A stretch of DNA of 64,000 nucleotides. Origin: Mesorhizobium sp. YIM 152430. Lineage in GTDB: Bacteria > Pseudomonadota > Alphaproteobacteria > Rhizobiales > Rhizobiaceae. Below the pieces are notes generated by a model. That model saw only the letters and a list, made by a program, of their open reading frames with translations. It did not search any database and was not told the DNA's origin. Position numbers and translations under genes: made by a program. The stretch covers positions 62,001-126,000 of the forward strand of contig NZ_JARGES010000041.1 in the NCBI RefSeq assembly GCF_029210365.1, in the 5' to 3' direction. Every line of letters begins with the position of its first letter. The stretch's first letter is position 1. Positions 55,517 through 64,000 of the stretch are shown here, one piece after another.

Positions 55517-56128
55517 ATGAGCACGATTCGATCCATCTGCGTCTATTGCGGGTCCTCGCCGGGCAACAGCCCCATCTATCTCGAAGCCGGCCGCACGCTG
55601 GGCGAGGCCATTGCAAAAGCCGGTCTCACGCTCGTCTATGGCGGCGGGCTGAAAGGCATCATGGGCGCCGTCGCCAACGGCACGATCGAGGCGGGCGGCA
55701 ACGTCACCGGCATCATTCCCCGGTTCCTGATCCGCAAGGAAGCGGGAGACGAGGCCGGACTCGACCATCTCGACGAAGTGATTCTTACCGAAGACATGCA
55801 CGCGCGCAAGCACGCCATGTTCGAGCGTTCCGATGCGTTCGTCGCTCTGCCCGGCGGCATCGGCACGGTCGAGGAAATCGTCGAGATCATGACCTGGGCC
55901 CAGCTCGGAAGACATGAAAAGCCGATGGTTTTCGGCAATGTGGCGGGCTTCTGGAACCCGATGCTGGCGCTGATCGATCACATGAAGGCCGAGGGGTTCA
56001 TCCACTCGCAGCACATGGTTCGGCCGCTCGTGGTTGCCGAGCCGGCGCGGATCGTACCGGCGATCCTCGATGCCGCCCGGCAGACTACCGACGCCGAGGG
56101 CGATCCGGCGATCATCGAACGGATGTAG
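55517..56128 (+). CDS. LOG family protein (cytokinin-type nucleoside monophosphate phosphoribohydrolase)
   Basis: 203 residues, TIGR00730 family. Signature PGGIGTVEE (112-120) and the catalytic Arg97-Lys98 in MHARKHAMF. Plant LOG releases active cytokinins; bacterial members hydrolyse AMP and related monophosphates to base plus ribose-5-phosphate, so cytokinin production is possible but not shown. ATG 55517. The 3' end overlaps rarD by 17 bases on the opposite strand. Confidence 0.93.
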   Translation: MSTIRSICVYCGSSPGNSPIYLEAGRTLGEAIAKAGLTLVYGGGLKGIMGAVANGTIEAGGNVTGIIPRFLIRKEAGDEAGLDHLDEVILTEDMHARKHAMFERSDAFVALPGGIGTVEEIVEIMTWAQLGRHEKPMVFGNVAGFWNPMLALIDHMKAEGFIHSQHMVRPLVVAEPARIVPAILDAARQTTDAEGDPAIIERM

Positions 56129-57068
56129 CCGCGACGGCCTCGGCAGCGCTTGCCCGGCGCTGCGTGAACATCGACCATGTATAGATCGCCAGCGCCGTCC
56201 AGATGAAGCCGAAGGCGACCAGCCGCGCGGTGCCGAACGGTTCGCCGAAGACGAAGACGGCGATGATCGCGATCATGGTCGGTGCGATATACTGCATGAT
56301 GCCGATCGACGAAATCTTCAGGAGCTTCGCACCGAAGGCGTAGAGAACCAGCGGGATGGCCGTGATCGGACCGCACAGGACCAGCAGCGCCATGTCGAGG
56401 GGCATGTCGAGCCGGAAGCTGTTGGTGCCGGCCGTCGCCAGATAGCCGATCCACAGCACCGCCGGCGCGGTCAGGATCAGGACTTCGAGAAAAAAGCCCT
56501 GGCTGGGTCCGATCGGCAGCGTCTTGCGCAGGAAGCCATAGCCCGCGAAACTGAGCGCAAGAACCAGCGACACCCAGGGCAGACCGCCGGCCTCCCAGGT
56601 GAGGATCGCGACGGCGACGGCCGCCAGGCCGACGGCGACGAGTTGGGCTCGCGACAGCCGTTCTCCCAGCAGCACCGCGCCCATCACCACCGTCACCAGC
56701 GGGTTGATGTAGTAGCCCAGCGCCGTTTCGACCGTGCGGTCGACGGCGATGGCCCAGATATAGACGCCCCAATTGACCGAGATCAGCGCCGCCGTCAGCG
56801 TCGCCATCAACAGCGTGCGCGGCGAGCGCAGCGCCGGCCCGATGTCCCCGGTCCGCCCCATGGCGAAGAGGATGATCGCCGCTACGGGAAGCGACCAGAC
56901 GACGCGATGGGCGACGATTTCCGACGCCGGCACATGGTCGAGCGCCTTCATCAGGAGCGGCATGAACCCCCACAGGAGATAGGCCGCGCCGGCGAAGGCG
57001 AAGCCGCGCAAGGGCTCAGGCTGTTCGGCCTGCATCGGGGCGTGGGGTGCGTTCATTTCAGTCTGCAT
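56112..57068 (-). CDS. rarD: EamA family transporter RarD
   Basis: 318 residues, ten hydrophobic segments. RarD branch of the drug/metabolite transporter superfamily: GAAYLLWGFMPLLMKAL, VAHRVVWSLP, VNWGVYIWAIA and LGYYINPLVTVV are hallmark segments. Substrate unknown (named for chloramphenicol sensitivity in some bacteria). Convergent with the LOG gene. Confidence 0.92.
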   Translation of the reverse strand: MQTEMNAPHAPMQAEQPEPLRGFAFAGAAYLLWGFMPLLMKALDHVPASEIVAHRVVWSLPVAAIILFAMGRTGDIGPALRSPRTLLMATLTAALISVNWGVYIWAIAVDRTVETALGYYINPLVTVVMGAVLLGERLSRAQLVAVGLAAVAVAILTWEAGGLPWVSLVLALSFAGYGFLRKTLPIGPSQGFFLEVLILTAPAVLWIGYLATAGTNSFRLDMPLDMALLVLCGPITAIPLVLYAFGAKLLKISSIGIMQYIAPTMIAIIAVFVFGEPFGTARLVAFGFIWTALAIYTWSMFTQRRASAAEAVAATSVR

Positions 57069-57163
57069 TCATCCGGTTCAGCGTGCGGTCGGTGTCGCAC
57101 GCCCGCCCGTTTGCGACCATCGCAAATCATTGATGCACCAATCGCATCCGGTTGATGGTGCAA

Positions 57164-58777
57164 TCACTGGGCGGCGATGCGCGCCTCTTCGCCCGCCTTC
57201 ACCAGCTTGTAGACGATCGAATCGAGCAGCGCCTGGAACGAGGCGTCGATGATGTTGTCGGAGACGCCCACCGTCCACCAGCGCGCGCCGGCCGCGTCGC
57301 GCGATTCGATCAGGACACGGGTGATTGCCTCGGTGCCGCCATTGAGGATGCGCACCTTGTAGTCGACCAGCTCGAGGTCCTCGATCTCCGCCTGGAATTT
57401 CCCGAGATCCTTGCGCAAGGCAAGATCGAGCGCATTGACCGGGCCATGGCCTTCTGCGACCGACATCTTCGCCTCGCCGTCGACCGTCAGTTTCACGACC
57501 GCTTCCGATACCGTCTTCAACTCGCCATTGGCGTCGAAACGGCGCTCGACCATGCAGCGAAAGCTGTCGACCTTGAAAAGATCCGGCACGGGGCCGAGCG
57601 TGCGCCGTGCCAGAAGCTCGAAGCTGGCATCCGCGCCCTCATAGGCGTAGCCCTGCGCCTCGCGCTCCTTGACCAGCGAGACCAGCGTGTCGAGACGCGG
57701 ATCGGCCCTGTCGACGGCGATGCCGCGCCGCTTCAGTTCGGCGATGAAATTCGACTTCCCGCCCTGATCCGAAACCATGACCTTACGCGCATTGCCGACC
57801 GTTTCGGGCGGCACATGCTCATAGGTCTGCGGCTCCTTGAGGATTGCCGAGGCGTGGATGCCAGCCTTGGTCGCGAAGGCCGACGCGCCGACATAGGGCG
57901 CCTGGGCGTTCGGCGCGCGATTCAGAAGTTCGTCGAAGGCGCGCGAAAGCCGTGCGAGGCCCTCCAGCCCTCCGGGGGTGATCGCGGTCTCGAAGCGCTC
58001 TGCAAAGGCCGGCTTGAGGACGAGCGTCGGGATGATGGTGACGAGATTGGCGTTGCCGCAGCGCTCGCCGATGCCGTTCAGCGTACCCTGCACCTGCCGC
58101 ACGCCCGCCTCGACGGCGGCGAGCGAGTTCGCCACCGCCTGCCCGGTGTCATCATGGGCGTGGATGCCGAGATGGTCGCCGGGAATGCCGGAAGCGATCA
58201 CCGCAGCAACGATCTCGCGCAGCTCGGCCGGCTGCGTGCCGCCATTCGTGTCGCATAGGACAACCCAGCGGGCGCCGGCGGCGTATGCCGCTTTTGCACA
58301 GGCCATTGCGTAGGCCGGATTGGCCTTGTAGCCGTCGAAGAAGTGCTCGCAATCGACCATCGGCTCCCGGCCCGCCGCCTTCGCCGCCTCGACGGAGGCG
58401 CGGATCGCGTCGAGATTTTCTTCATTCGTGCAGCCGAGCGCGATGCGGACGTGATAGTCCCAGCTTTTGGCCACGAAGCAGATCGCGTCTGCCCTCGCCT
58501 GGAGAAGTTCAGCGAGGCCGGGATCGTTCGATGCCGAGACCCCTGCCCGCTTGGTCATTCCAAAGGCGACGAAGGTCGATTTCGACGTGCGCTTTTCCTG
58601 AAAGAACGCCGTGTCGGTCGGGTTCGCGCCGGGATAGCCGCCCTCGACATAGTCGATGCCGAACGCATCGAGCATTCCCGCGATCGCGATCTTGTCCTCG
58701 ACGGAAAAGTCGACGCCCGGCGTCTGCTGGCCGTCTCGCAATGTCGTGTCGAAGAGATAGATGCGTTCGCGGGTCAT
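57164..58777 (-). CDS. cimA: (R)-citramalate synthase
   Basis: 537 residues. Condenses pyruvate with acetyl-CoA to citramalate, a threonine-independent entry to isoleucine. HMGL-like barrel at the N-terminus (LFDTTLRDGQQTPGVDFS; metal-binding HAHDDTGQAVAN; NGIGERCGNANL) and a C-terminal LeuA-type allosteric domain (about 390-530), suggesting feedback control by isoleucine. ATG 58777 overlaps the stop of the upstream GFA gene. Confidence 0.93.
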   Translation of the reverse strand: MTRERIYLFDTTLRDGQQTPGVDFSVEDKIAIAGMLDAFGIDYVEGGYPGANPTDTAFFQEKRTSKSTFVAFGMTKRAGVSASNDPGLAELLQARADAICFVAKSWDYHVRIALGCTNEENLDAIRASVEAAKAAGREPMVDCEHFFDGYKANPAYAMACAKAAYAAGARWVVLCDTNGGTQPAELREIVAAVIASGIPGDHLGIHAHDDTGQAVANSLAAVEAGVRQVQGTLNGIGERCGNANLVTIIPTLVLKPAFAERFETAITPGGLEGLARLSRAFDELLNRAPNAQAPYVGASAFATKAGIHASAILKEPQTYEHVPPETVGNARKVMVSDQGGKSNFIAELKRRGIAVDRADPRLDTLVSLVKEREAQGYAYEGADASFELLARRTLGPVPDLFKVDSFRCMVERRFDANGELKTVSEAVVKLTVDGEAKMSVAEGHGPVNALDLALRKDLGKFQAEIEDLELVDYKVRILNGGTEAITRVLIESRDAAGARWWTVGVSDNIIDASFQALLDSIVYKLVKAGEEARIAAQ

Positions 58778-59262
58778 GTCCGGTCCTTCGGCGGCCAGGA
58801 TTCGGTATCGTGATCCGGGTGCTGAAACGATTTCAGATCGGCGAGAAATGGAGCGGCGCCGTCGCTCTCCGTGCGCTCCGAAGACAGCGGCGCAAGATCG
58901 TCGACATAGGGAAGCTTGGCTTCGATGCCCCATTGCTTCGTCGGCGCCACCGAGGCCGGATCGTCGAACGCGCCGATGGCGAGCGCGATGCCGTCAGGCG
59001 CCTCGTAGGTCAGCGGCGTGCCGCATTCGGCGCAAAAGCCGCGCAGAACGTGGTTCGACGAACGGTAGCGCTTGGGCTCGCCGCGTGTCCATACGAGCCC
59101 GTTTTCGGGCGCCGTCGCAAGCGGTGCGTAAAACGCGCCGAACGCCTTCTGGCACATGCGGCAATGGCAGATCGAGACGGAAGTCAGCGCCCCCTCGATG
59201 CGGAAGCGCACCGCGCCGCACTGGCAGCCGCCGGTGTAGACGGGTTTGTTGGGCAGGCTCAC
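58774..59262 (-). CDS. GFA family protein (glutathione-dependent formaldehyde-activating-like)
   Basis: 162 residues. Zinc ligands of the GFA fold: [24 protein letters not shown] and [11 protein letters not shown]. The founder binds the glutathione adduct of formaldehyde, but most members are of unknown use. GTG 59262 overlaps the cysS stop (GTGA) and has GGAGG seven bases upstream; ATG 59277 is a longer option. Confidence 0.88.
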   Translation of the reverse strand: MSLPNKPVYTGGCQCGAVRFRIEGALTSVSICHCRMCQKAFGAFYAPLATAPENGLVWTRGEPKRYRSSNHVLRGFCAECGTPLTYEAPDGIALAIGAFDDPASVAPTKQWGIEAKLPYVDDLAPLSSERTESDGAAPFLADLKSFQHPDHDTESWPPKDRT

Positions 59263-60689
59263 CTCTTCACCTCCCACGTCGTCACGCGCTCCCCGGTCGT
59301 CGGATCCTTGCCATCCTTCAACTGGATGCCCTGTGCCAGAAGCTCGTCGCGGATGCGGTCGGCTTCGGTCCAGTTCTTGTCGCGGATGAAGGCGAGGCGG
59401 TTGGCGACAAAACGCTTCACGGCATCTTCATCGACATCAATCGTTTCCGGCTCGAATCCCAAAAATGCGATTGTGGCCTTCAGCGATGCCGCAGCCTCGT
59501 CCGTGCCCCTGCCCGCCAATTGCGAAAGAGCATGAAACGCGTCGCTGGTGGCCATATCGTCCGCAAGCGTGTCCAGTATAGGTTGCGAAACATCGCCTTG
59601 GACGGGTGCCTGATCTGCAATCCGCAACCACTTGCGCAAGGTGCTTTCCGCTTCCTCTAGCCGCCTCACGCTAAAATCAATCGGCTCGCGATAATGCGTC
59701 ATCAGCATTGCCAATCGCAGCACCTCGCCCGGCCACTTCCGCCCGCCGAATTTTTCCGTGTGCAGCAGGTCGTGAATGGTGACGAAATTCCCCTCGCTCT
59801 TCGACATCTTGCGGCCTTCGACCTGCAAGAAACCGTTGTGGAGCCAGTAATTCGCCATCACCTCGGTCCCATGGGCGCAGCGGGACTGGGCGATTTCGTT
59901 TTCGTGGTGGGGGAAGATGAGGTCGAGGCCGCCGCCGTGGATGTCGAAGATTTCGCCCAGATAGGCGGCCGACATGGCCGAGCATTCGATGTGCCAGCCG
60001 GGGCGGCCGCGGATCGCCAGCGGTTTGCCGCCGATTGTGAAGGTTGCATCCCAGCCGGGCTCGGCCTCGCTCGACGCCTTCCAGAGCACGAAATCGCCGG
60101 GGTTCTTCTTGTGGATGTCGACGGCGACGCGGGCGCCGGCGCGCTGGTCTTCGAGGTTGCGGCCCGAGAGCTTGCCGTAATCCTCCATCGAGACCGTGTC
60201 GAAGAGGATTTCCCCTTCCGCCGCATAGGCATGGCCGCGATCGATGAGAGATTGAATCAGGCCGACCATGTCGGCCTTGCCGTCCGCGCGCGGCAGCACG
60301 AATTCGGTCGCGCGCGGCTCGTGCGTCGGCGGGAGGCAGCCGAGGGCCTTCACATCCTCATGGAACTGCGTCGCCGTCGTTTCAGTGACCTTGCGGATCG
60401 CCTCGTTAAGCGGCAGGTCGGGAAAATCGCGCAGGGCGCGCGCGTTGATCTTGTCGTCGACGTCGGTGATGTTGCGCACATAGGTGACGTTTGCCTCGCC
60501 ATAGAGATGGCGCAGCAGGCGAAACAGCACGTCGAACACGATGACCGGGCGCGCATTGCCGATATGGGCGAAGTCGTAGACCGTGGGGCCGCAGACATAC
60601 ATCCGCACGTTTTGCGGATCGATCGGCCGGAAGACCTCCTTCGTCTTCGTCAGCGTATTGGTCAAGCGCAGTTGCGGCGCTTCAGTCAT
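59259..60689 (-). CDS. cysS: Cysteine-tRNA ligase
   Basis: 476 residues, class I synthetase. [16 protein letters not shown] holds the zinc Cys and the HIGH-like [15 protein letters not shown] is the KMSKS loop. C-terminal DALR-type domain. First gene of the leftward cysS-GFA-cimA set, joined by overlapping stop and start codons. Confidence 0.97.
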   Translation of the reverse strand: MTEAPQLRLTNTLTKTKEVFRPIDPQNVRMYVCGPTVYDFAHIGNARPVIVFDVLFRLLRHLYGEANVTYVRNITDVDDKINARALRDFPDLPLNEAIRKVTETTATQFHEDVKALGCLPPTHEPRATEFVLPRADGKADMVGLIQSLIDRGHAYAAEGEILFDTVSMEDYGKLSGRNLEDQRAGARVAVDIHKKNPGDFVLWKASSEAEPGWDATFTIGGKPLAIRGRPGWHIECSAMSAAYLGEIFDIHGGGLDLIFPHHENEIAQSRCAHGTEVMANYWLHNGFLQVEGRKMSKSEGNFVTIHDLLHTEKFGGRKWPGEVLRLAMLMTHYREPIDFSVRRLEEAESTLRKWLRIADQAPVQGDVSQPILDTLADDMATSDAFHALSQLAGRGTDEAAASLKATIAFLGFEPETIDVDEDAVKRFVANRLAFIRDKNWTEADRIRDELLAQGIQLKDGKDPTTGERVTTWEVKR

Positions 60690-61050
60690 GCGTCAACCTT
60701 CCCACGGAACCAGTCCTCCACCGGCTGGCCGGGAGGTTTTCTCGTTCACGATCGGAAGGGCGAAAACGTCCAGACCAGCAGACTGCTAGCCGATAATGCA
60801 AATGCCGGTAATGGCGAGCTGCGTTTTCATGGCCTGCTTTATCGCGCTGCCATCAAGGCGCGTCAAGGGCGGAAATACGGCCGCCGAATGGCCGTTCGCG
60901 TGGCAAAAATGCCGCATAAAGAATGCGTTAAGCATGACGCTACAAATTGAACTGAATTGTCCGCATCGGCCATCCTTGCGGCCAAGCTTTGGTCTTATTC
61001 GATCCCCACCTCGGGCGGGTAGCCGCCGGACAACCGAACAGGAGATTGAG
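60690..61050. other. Divergent intergenic region cysS / small protein gene
   Basis: 361 bases. I find no family-like protein, tRNA or known riboswitch. It must contain promoters for leftward cysS and the rightward 55-codon gene. Inverted GC-rich patches (GGCCGCC and GGCCGTT near 60887-60897; CATCGGCCATCCTTGCGG near 60964) could form weak stems. Nothing else stands out. Confidence 0.5.
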
Positions 61051-61218
61051 ATGCCCGTCCTCGCCACCAAGACCGAACGCCAGCGCGCCGAATACATGTC
61101 GCTGACCCAGCACTACCGCAATATCGGCCCGGCAGCGATCCTGGCAGCCGTGCTTGCCGCGCCGCGCAAGCGCACGGCCGAGCCGAAGTCGCCGCAGACG
61201 ATGAAGAAGTCGGCCTAA
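61051..61218 (+). CDS. Small conserved-looking protein, 55 residues
   Basis: Begins MPVLATKTERQRAEYMS and is followed by LTQHYRNIGPAAILAAVLAA and a Lys/Arg-rich end. A good CAGGAG ribosome-binding site sits six bases before the ATG, and the gene fills the space up to its convergent neighbour. I recall similar short proteins in other rhizobia but cannot name a function. A short hydrophobic stretch (about 32-44) is too brief for a sure membrane helix. The stop overlaps the yedK-like stop by 4 bases. Confidence 0.65.
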   Translation: MPVLATKTERQRAEYMSLTQHYRNIGPAAILAAVLAAPRKRTAEPKSPQTMKKSA

Positions 61219-61973
61219 AAAAGATCGAGCTGACCGGCCTTCGGCCTCGGCTTTTTCCCGGCAACAGGCTCCGGCGCGACCAGCGCCGGGTGAGTAAGAT
61301 CCGGGTCGTCATTGGCGACCTTGTTGACGCGGTCCGATACCGGGATCGCCTCGAACAGGTCCGGCTCGGCCGGACGCATCAGATGCGAAACGTCGCGCGG
61401 TTCGTTGCCGACGCAGTCGAGCCATTCGGCGAAATCCTGCTCGTGAACGACGACCGGCATCCGGTCGTGGATCGGCGCCAGCTTCTCGTTGGCCGACGTC
61501 GTCAGGATCGCCCCGGTGTCCATCTCGCTGCCCTTCGGGTCGATATAGGTTTCCATCAGCCCGGCGAAGGCCAGCGCGCCGCCATGGCGCGGCTTGAGAA
61601 AGTAAGGCTGCGGCCTGCCCTTCCCGTCACGCTTCCACTCATAGAAGCCCGATGCCGGCACCAGCGTGCGCCGGTGGCGAAGGGCGGCGCGGAAGGCGTT
61701 CTTCTCGGCGGCGGTCTCCGAGCGCGCATTGATCAGCAGCGGAAACGCCTTCACATCCTTGACCCAGGACGGCAGAAGGCCCCAGCGGACGAGTTCGGCG
61801 CGGCGGTCGGGCAGGTTCGAGCCCGGCTCGCGGCGATAGCCGGCTGCAATCATCAGGATCGGCTGCGTCGGCGCGATGTTGAAGGGAGGTGCCAGCCCGC
61901 CCTCGAGCGGCATGATCGCGAACAGCGCCTCGATCTCAGCCGCCGTCTGGGTCAATACGAAACGTCCACACAT
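61215..61973 (-). CDS. SOS response-associated peptidase (YedK/HMCES family)
   Basis: 252 residues. HMCES proteins cap abasic sites in single-stranded DNA by a covalent link through Cys2. Here Cys2 (MCGRF), the Asn in NIAPTQ, NARSET, the Glu in SGFYEWK and the His in PIHDRMP are all present, so it should be active. The C-terminal tail after about 220 (PEPVAGKKPRPKAGQLDLF) ends like a peptide that binds a DNA-clamp or SSB partner; that is a guess. Confidence 0.94.
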   Translation of the reverse strand: MCGRFVLTQTAAEIEALFAIMPLEGGLAPPFNIAPTQPILMIAAGYRREPGSNLPDRRAELVRWGLLPSWVKDVKAFPLLINARSETAAEKNAFRAALRHRRTLVPASGFYEWKRDGKGRPQPYFLKPRHGGALAFAGLMETYIDPKGSEMDTGAILTTSANEKLAPIHDRMPVVVHEQDFAEWLDCVGNEPRDVSHLMRPAEPDLFEAIPVSDRVNKVANDDPDLTHPALVAPEPVAGKKPRPKAGQLDLF

Positions 61974-62018
61974 GCGCCCTATTTAGGGGACGGGACTGAA
62001 TAACGGGAGAGCCATCCG

Positions 62019-62465
62019 ATGAAACGCATCGCCGCCGCTTCCGTCGCACTTGTGCGGGAGGGGCGCTTCCTGCTGGTCAAACGCGGGCGCGGCGCAGCGC
62101 GCGGCCAATATGCCTTTCCGGGCGGGCGGTGCGAGACGGGCGAAAGCGCGGAGGATGCGGCCCGCCGGGAACTGACGGAGGAAACTGGGCTCGTCACAGG
62201 CAGGCTGACGCTCCTGCGCCGGATCGAGATCGAGAGTGAGGACATGATCTTTGAACTCGACGTGTTTCAGGCAGACGAGGCCACCGGAGAGGCGCTCGCC
62301 GCAGACGATGCCGAAAGCCTCGGCTGGTTCACGCCCGGCGAGATGGCAAGGCTCGACGTCACCGCGTCGACGCTGGAATTCGCGCGCGAGATCGCCGCGT
62401 CACATTGCGGCCCGACAGGCGAGCGATTAAACGATGGCCTCGTCACCTGGAACGGACCCCGCTAG
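62019..62465 (+). CDS. NUDIX hydrolase
   Basis: 148 residues. Complete NUDIX box from GGRCETGESAED to RRELTEETGL (Gly, five residues, Glu, seven, REUxEExGU). Cleaves nucleoside diphosphates linked to other groups; the short ADP-ribose-pyrophosphatase-like form is common, but the substrate is not predictable. Three bases before the TIGR02301 gene, so in an operon with it. Confidence 0.92.
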   Translation: MKRIAAASVALVREGRFLLVKRGRGAARGQYAFPGGRCETGESAEDAARRELTEETGLVTGRLTLLRRIEIESEDMIFELDVFQADEATGEALAADDAESLGWFTPGEMARLDVTASTLEFAREIAASHCGPTGERLNDGLVTWNGPR

Positions 62466-62468
62466 CAC

Positions 62469-62840
62469 ATGCGCCTCATCGCCCGCCTCGTCCTGCTCGC
62501 CGGCCTGGCAACGGAACCGGGTGGGCTCGCGCGCGCGGCGGATTCGCCCTTCGAAGCCAATCTGGTGCGGCTGTCGGAAGTGTTGGGCTCGCTCCATTTT
62601 CTGCGCAATCTTTGCGGCGAGGCGAGCGACGAGTGGCTCGTCCATATGGAGCGGCTTCTGGAGGCGGAGAACCCCGATGAGGCACGCCGCGCCAAGTTCG
62701 TCGCGAACTTCAATGCCGGCTACCAGGCATTCGACGCCAACTATACGCGCTGCACGCCATCGGCGATCGAGGCCATTTCGCGCTACATGAAAGAAGGCGA
62801 GAAGCTGACCCGCGACACGGCCGCGCGCTTCGGCAATTAG
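62469..62840 (+). CDS. TIGR02301 family secreted protein
   Basis: 123 residues. Signal peptide 1-24 (cleavage after GGLARA). Family traits: LSEVLGSLHFLRNLCG and ANFNAGYQAFDANYTRCTPSA, with two Cys likely to pair. Alphaproteobacterial family of unknown function, often beside a NUDIX gene as here. Confidence 0.85.
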   Translation: MRLIARLVLLAGLATEPGGLARAADSPFEANLVRLSEVLGSLHFLRNLCGEASDEWLVHMERLLEAENPDEARRAKFVANFNAGYQAFDANYTRCTPSAIEAISRYMKEGEKLTRDTAARFGN

Positions 62841-62961
62841 CATTCGATTAACTTTTTAATCAAAGTCTCGATGCGTGACATTTTTGCTGTGGTAAAAAGG
62901 CTTAACCAGTCCTCAACGACAAATGCCAAATGCCGATGATCTCGGCGCCGGGGGTTAGCCG

Positions 62962-63219
62962 ATGAACTACAGCCTCAACGACATCGACGCCATCATCCGC
63001 GAGGAAAAGCGGCTGACGGCGGTCGAGAGCCATTGCGAGGCGTGGGCCGAGGGACTTTCGGCGGGCATCGAGCCGGAAATCATCGCCGAGGCGGCGCTGT
63101 CGACGGCGCTGCGCGAACTGGTCAAGACGGCCGGCGAGGATTCCGCCGTTCTCCTTCTTGAAAAGATGCGCAAGCTGGCGCTTTCCGGCGCATTCGACGG
63201 CGACAAGAAGCTGCACTGA
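62962..63219 (+). CDS. Small helical hypothetical protein, 85 residues
   Basis: No signal peptide or membrane segment; predicted almost all helix (DDIDAIIREEKRLTAVESH-like acidic and basic alternation, shown here as residues 7-23). Well-formed start, coding-like third-position GC and an AT-rich 120-base upstream region typical of a promoter. Resembles short rhizobial hypotheticals; function unknown. Confidence 0.7.
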   Translation: MNYSLNDIDAIIREEKRLTAVESHCEAWAEGLSAGIEPEIIAEAALSTALRELVKTAGEDSAVLLLEKMRKLALSGAFDGDKKLH

Positions 63220-63267
63220 CGATTTTGCCGCGCGCAAATCCCTCATCGTCGTGATAGCGTTGCGGCC

Positions 63268-63966
63268 ATGAAAAGCGCCGTTCGTTTCCTTCCAGCCGTC
63301 TGTCTTGCCGGTCTCATCCTGGCGGTGCCGGCCCATGCCTTCAGCGAGTTGCAGGAGGTGCAGATGGAGGAACCGGAAGAGCAGCCAGACCGCGAATCCG
63401 TTCCAGGCGTCGAGCGCGGTCCGAACCTGCCCGACCTCGAGGTTCCCCTGCCCGACCCGCTTCGTCCGGCGACGCCGGGTGCCAAGGTCGCCGAGGAAAC
63501 GCCACGCGTGCTCTACGACGTCATGCTTCTGCCCGAGCCCGTCCGCCGGATGCGGGAATCAATCATGGCGGCGTGCAAGGCTGGCGATATCGAGGCGCTG
63601 CGGGCGCTGCTTTCCACAGGTCCGAATGCGACCCAGCTTTCGCTCTCGGCCGTCGTCGGCGATCCGATCGAGCATCTGAAGAGCCTTTCGGGCGACGACG
63701 AGGGCCACGAAATCCTGGCTATCCTCTACGAGGTCCTGGCTGCCGGCTTCGTCCATCTCGATATCGGCACGGACGACGAAATCTATGCCTGGCCCTATTT
63801 CGTCGCGCTCCCGATCGGCGATCTGACGCCGCCGCAGCGCGTCGAACTCTTCAAGCTCGTCACGGCCGGCGACTATGAGGAGATGAAAGCCTATGGAACC
63901 TACATCTTCTTTCGCACAGGCATCTCGCCGGATGGCGAATGGGAGTTCTTCATCGGCGGCGAGTGA
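63268..63966 (+). CDS. Secreted hypothetical protein, 232 residues
   Basis: Signal peptide 1-24 (cleavage after VPAHA). An acidic, Pro-rich linker to about residue 75, then a helical region AACKAGDIEALRALLSTGPNATQL with ankyrin-like character, and a C-terminal domain with DDEIYAWPYFVALPIGDLTP ending FFIGGE. Rhizobial homologues exist to my recollection, always without assigned role. Probably periplasmic. Begins 48 bases after the previous gene. Confidence 0.78.
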   Translation: MKSAVRFLPAVCLAGLILAVPAHAFSELQEVQMEEPEEQPDRESVPGVERGPNLPDLEVPLPDPLRPATPGAKVAEETPRVLYDVMLLPEPVRRMRESIMAACKAGDIEALRALLSTGPNATQLSLSAVVGDPIEHLKSLSGDDEGHEILAILYEVLAAGFVHLDIGTDDEIYAWPYFVALPIGDLTPPQRVELFKLVTAGDYEEMKAYGTYIFFRTGISPDGEWEFFIGGE

Positions 63967-64000
63967 GCGCATCTGCTTGCCGCGAGGGACGCTTGCGCCT

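Noticed and set aside
1-64000. Mobile element, prophage or defence island
   Set aside because: No transposase, integrase, phage structural gene, terminal repeats or defence-type gene sets; gene order is that of the rhizobial core chromosome.

Overview
The window is a chromosomal segment from a GC-rich alphaproteobacterium of the order Hyphomicrobiales (Rhizobiales), most likely near Mesorhizobium, Aquamicrobium or Nitratireductor (Phyllobacteriaceae). This is inferred from protein style and gene order: purM-purN, uvrC-pgsA-moaD-moaE, lptF-lptG-lptD-surA-pdxA-rsmA, fabD-fabG-acpP-fabF-mltG-yicC-gmk, rpsF-rpsR-rplI, dnaB-alr-radA-cvpA-purF and psd-pssA. It is almost all core genome. I see no prophage, insertion sequence, integrase, CRISPR array, tRNA or rRNA gene.

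Layout. 1-7.1 kb: start of an AI-2E family permease, purine genes purM and purN, a cytoplasmic molybdopterin oxidoreductase, rlmJ, a secreted Cys-rich protein overlapping an RNase T2-type lipoprotein, and a GST. 7.1-12.5 kb: an Omp25/31-like barrel, then a pteridine-reductase-like SDR coupled to uvrC, pgsA, moaD and moaE. 12.5-21.7 kb: a PAS-GGDEF protein, ndk, a LigE-like GST, a DinB protein, a secreted 14-residue-repeat Gly protein behind a very AT-rich tract, a small four-helix membrane protein, an ABC-F ATPase, and the leftward pepA-holC-lipoprotein set. 22.0-30.0 kb: the envelope-assembly run lptF-lptG-lptD-surA-like followed by pdxA, rsmA and a VOC protein. 30.0-36.4 kb: the leftward fatty-acid cluster fabD, fabG, acpP, fabF with mltG, yicC and gmk. 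36.7-46.8 kb: ribosomal proteins S6, S18 and L9, a Cfa-like methyltransferase, replicative helicase, alanine racemase, radA, cvpA, purF and an SDR. 46.8-57.1 kb: OsmC, an Aas-like acyltransferase/AMP-ligase fusion, phospholipid genes pssA and psd, an Atm1-type exporter behind an ArsR regulator with a perfect palindromic operator candidate, a LysM protein, a LOG phosphoribohydrolase and RarD. 57.1-64 kb: cysS-GFA-cimA, a 55-residue conserved-looking protein, a YedK/HMCES protein, a NUDIX hydrolase and three small hypothetical proteins.

Packing is dense. Many same-strand pairs share ATGA, GTGA or TAATG junctions, and several convergent pairs overlap at their 3' ends. Themes that recur are envelope building (lpt, fab, mltG, pssA, psd, cfa-like, Aas-like, LysM) and nucleotide or information processing (pur genes, ndk, gmk, uvrC, holC, dnaB, radA).

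No clearly new multi-gene system is visible. The most interesting leads are the ArsR/Atm1 operon with its palindrome over the regulator's start, the Aas-like fusion with degraded nucleotide-binding motifs, the SDR with Phe in place of the catalytic Tyr, the 14-residue-repeat secreted protein, the haem-copper-oxidase-like mini membrane protein, and a possible S6:S18 autoregulatory leader ahead of rpsF.
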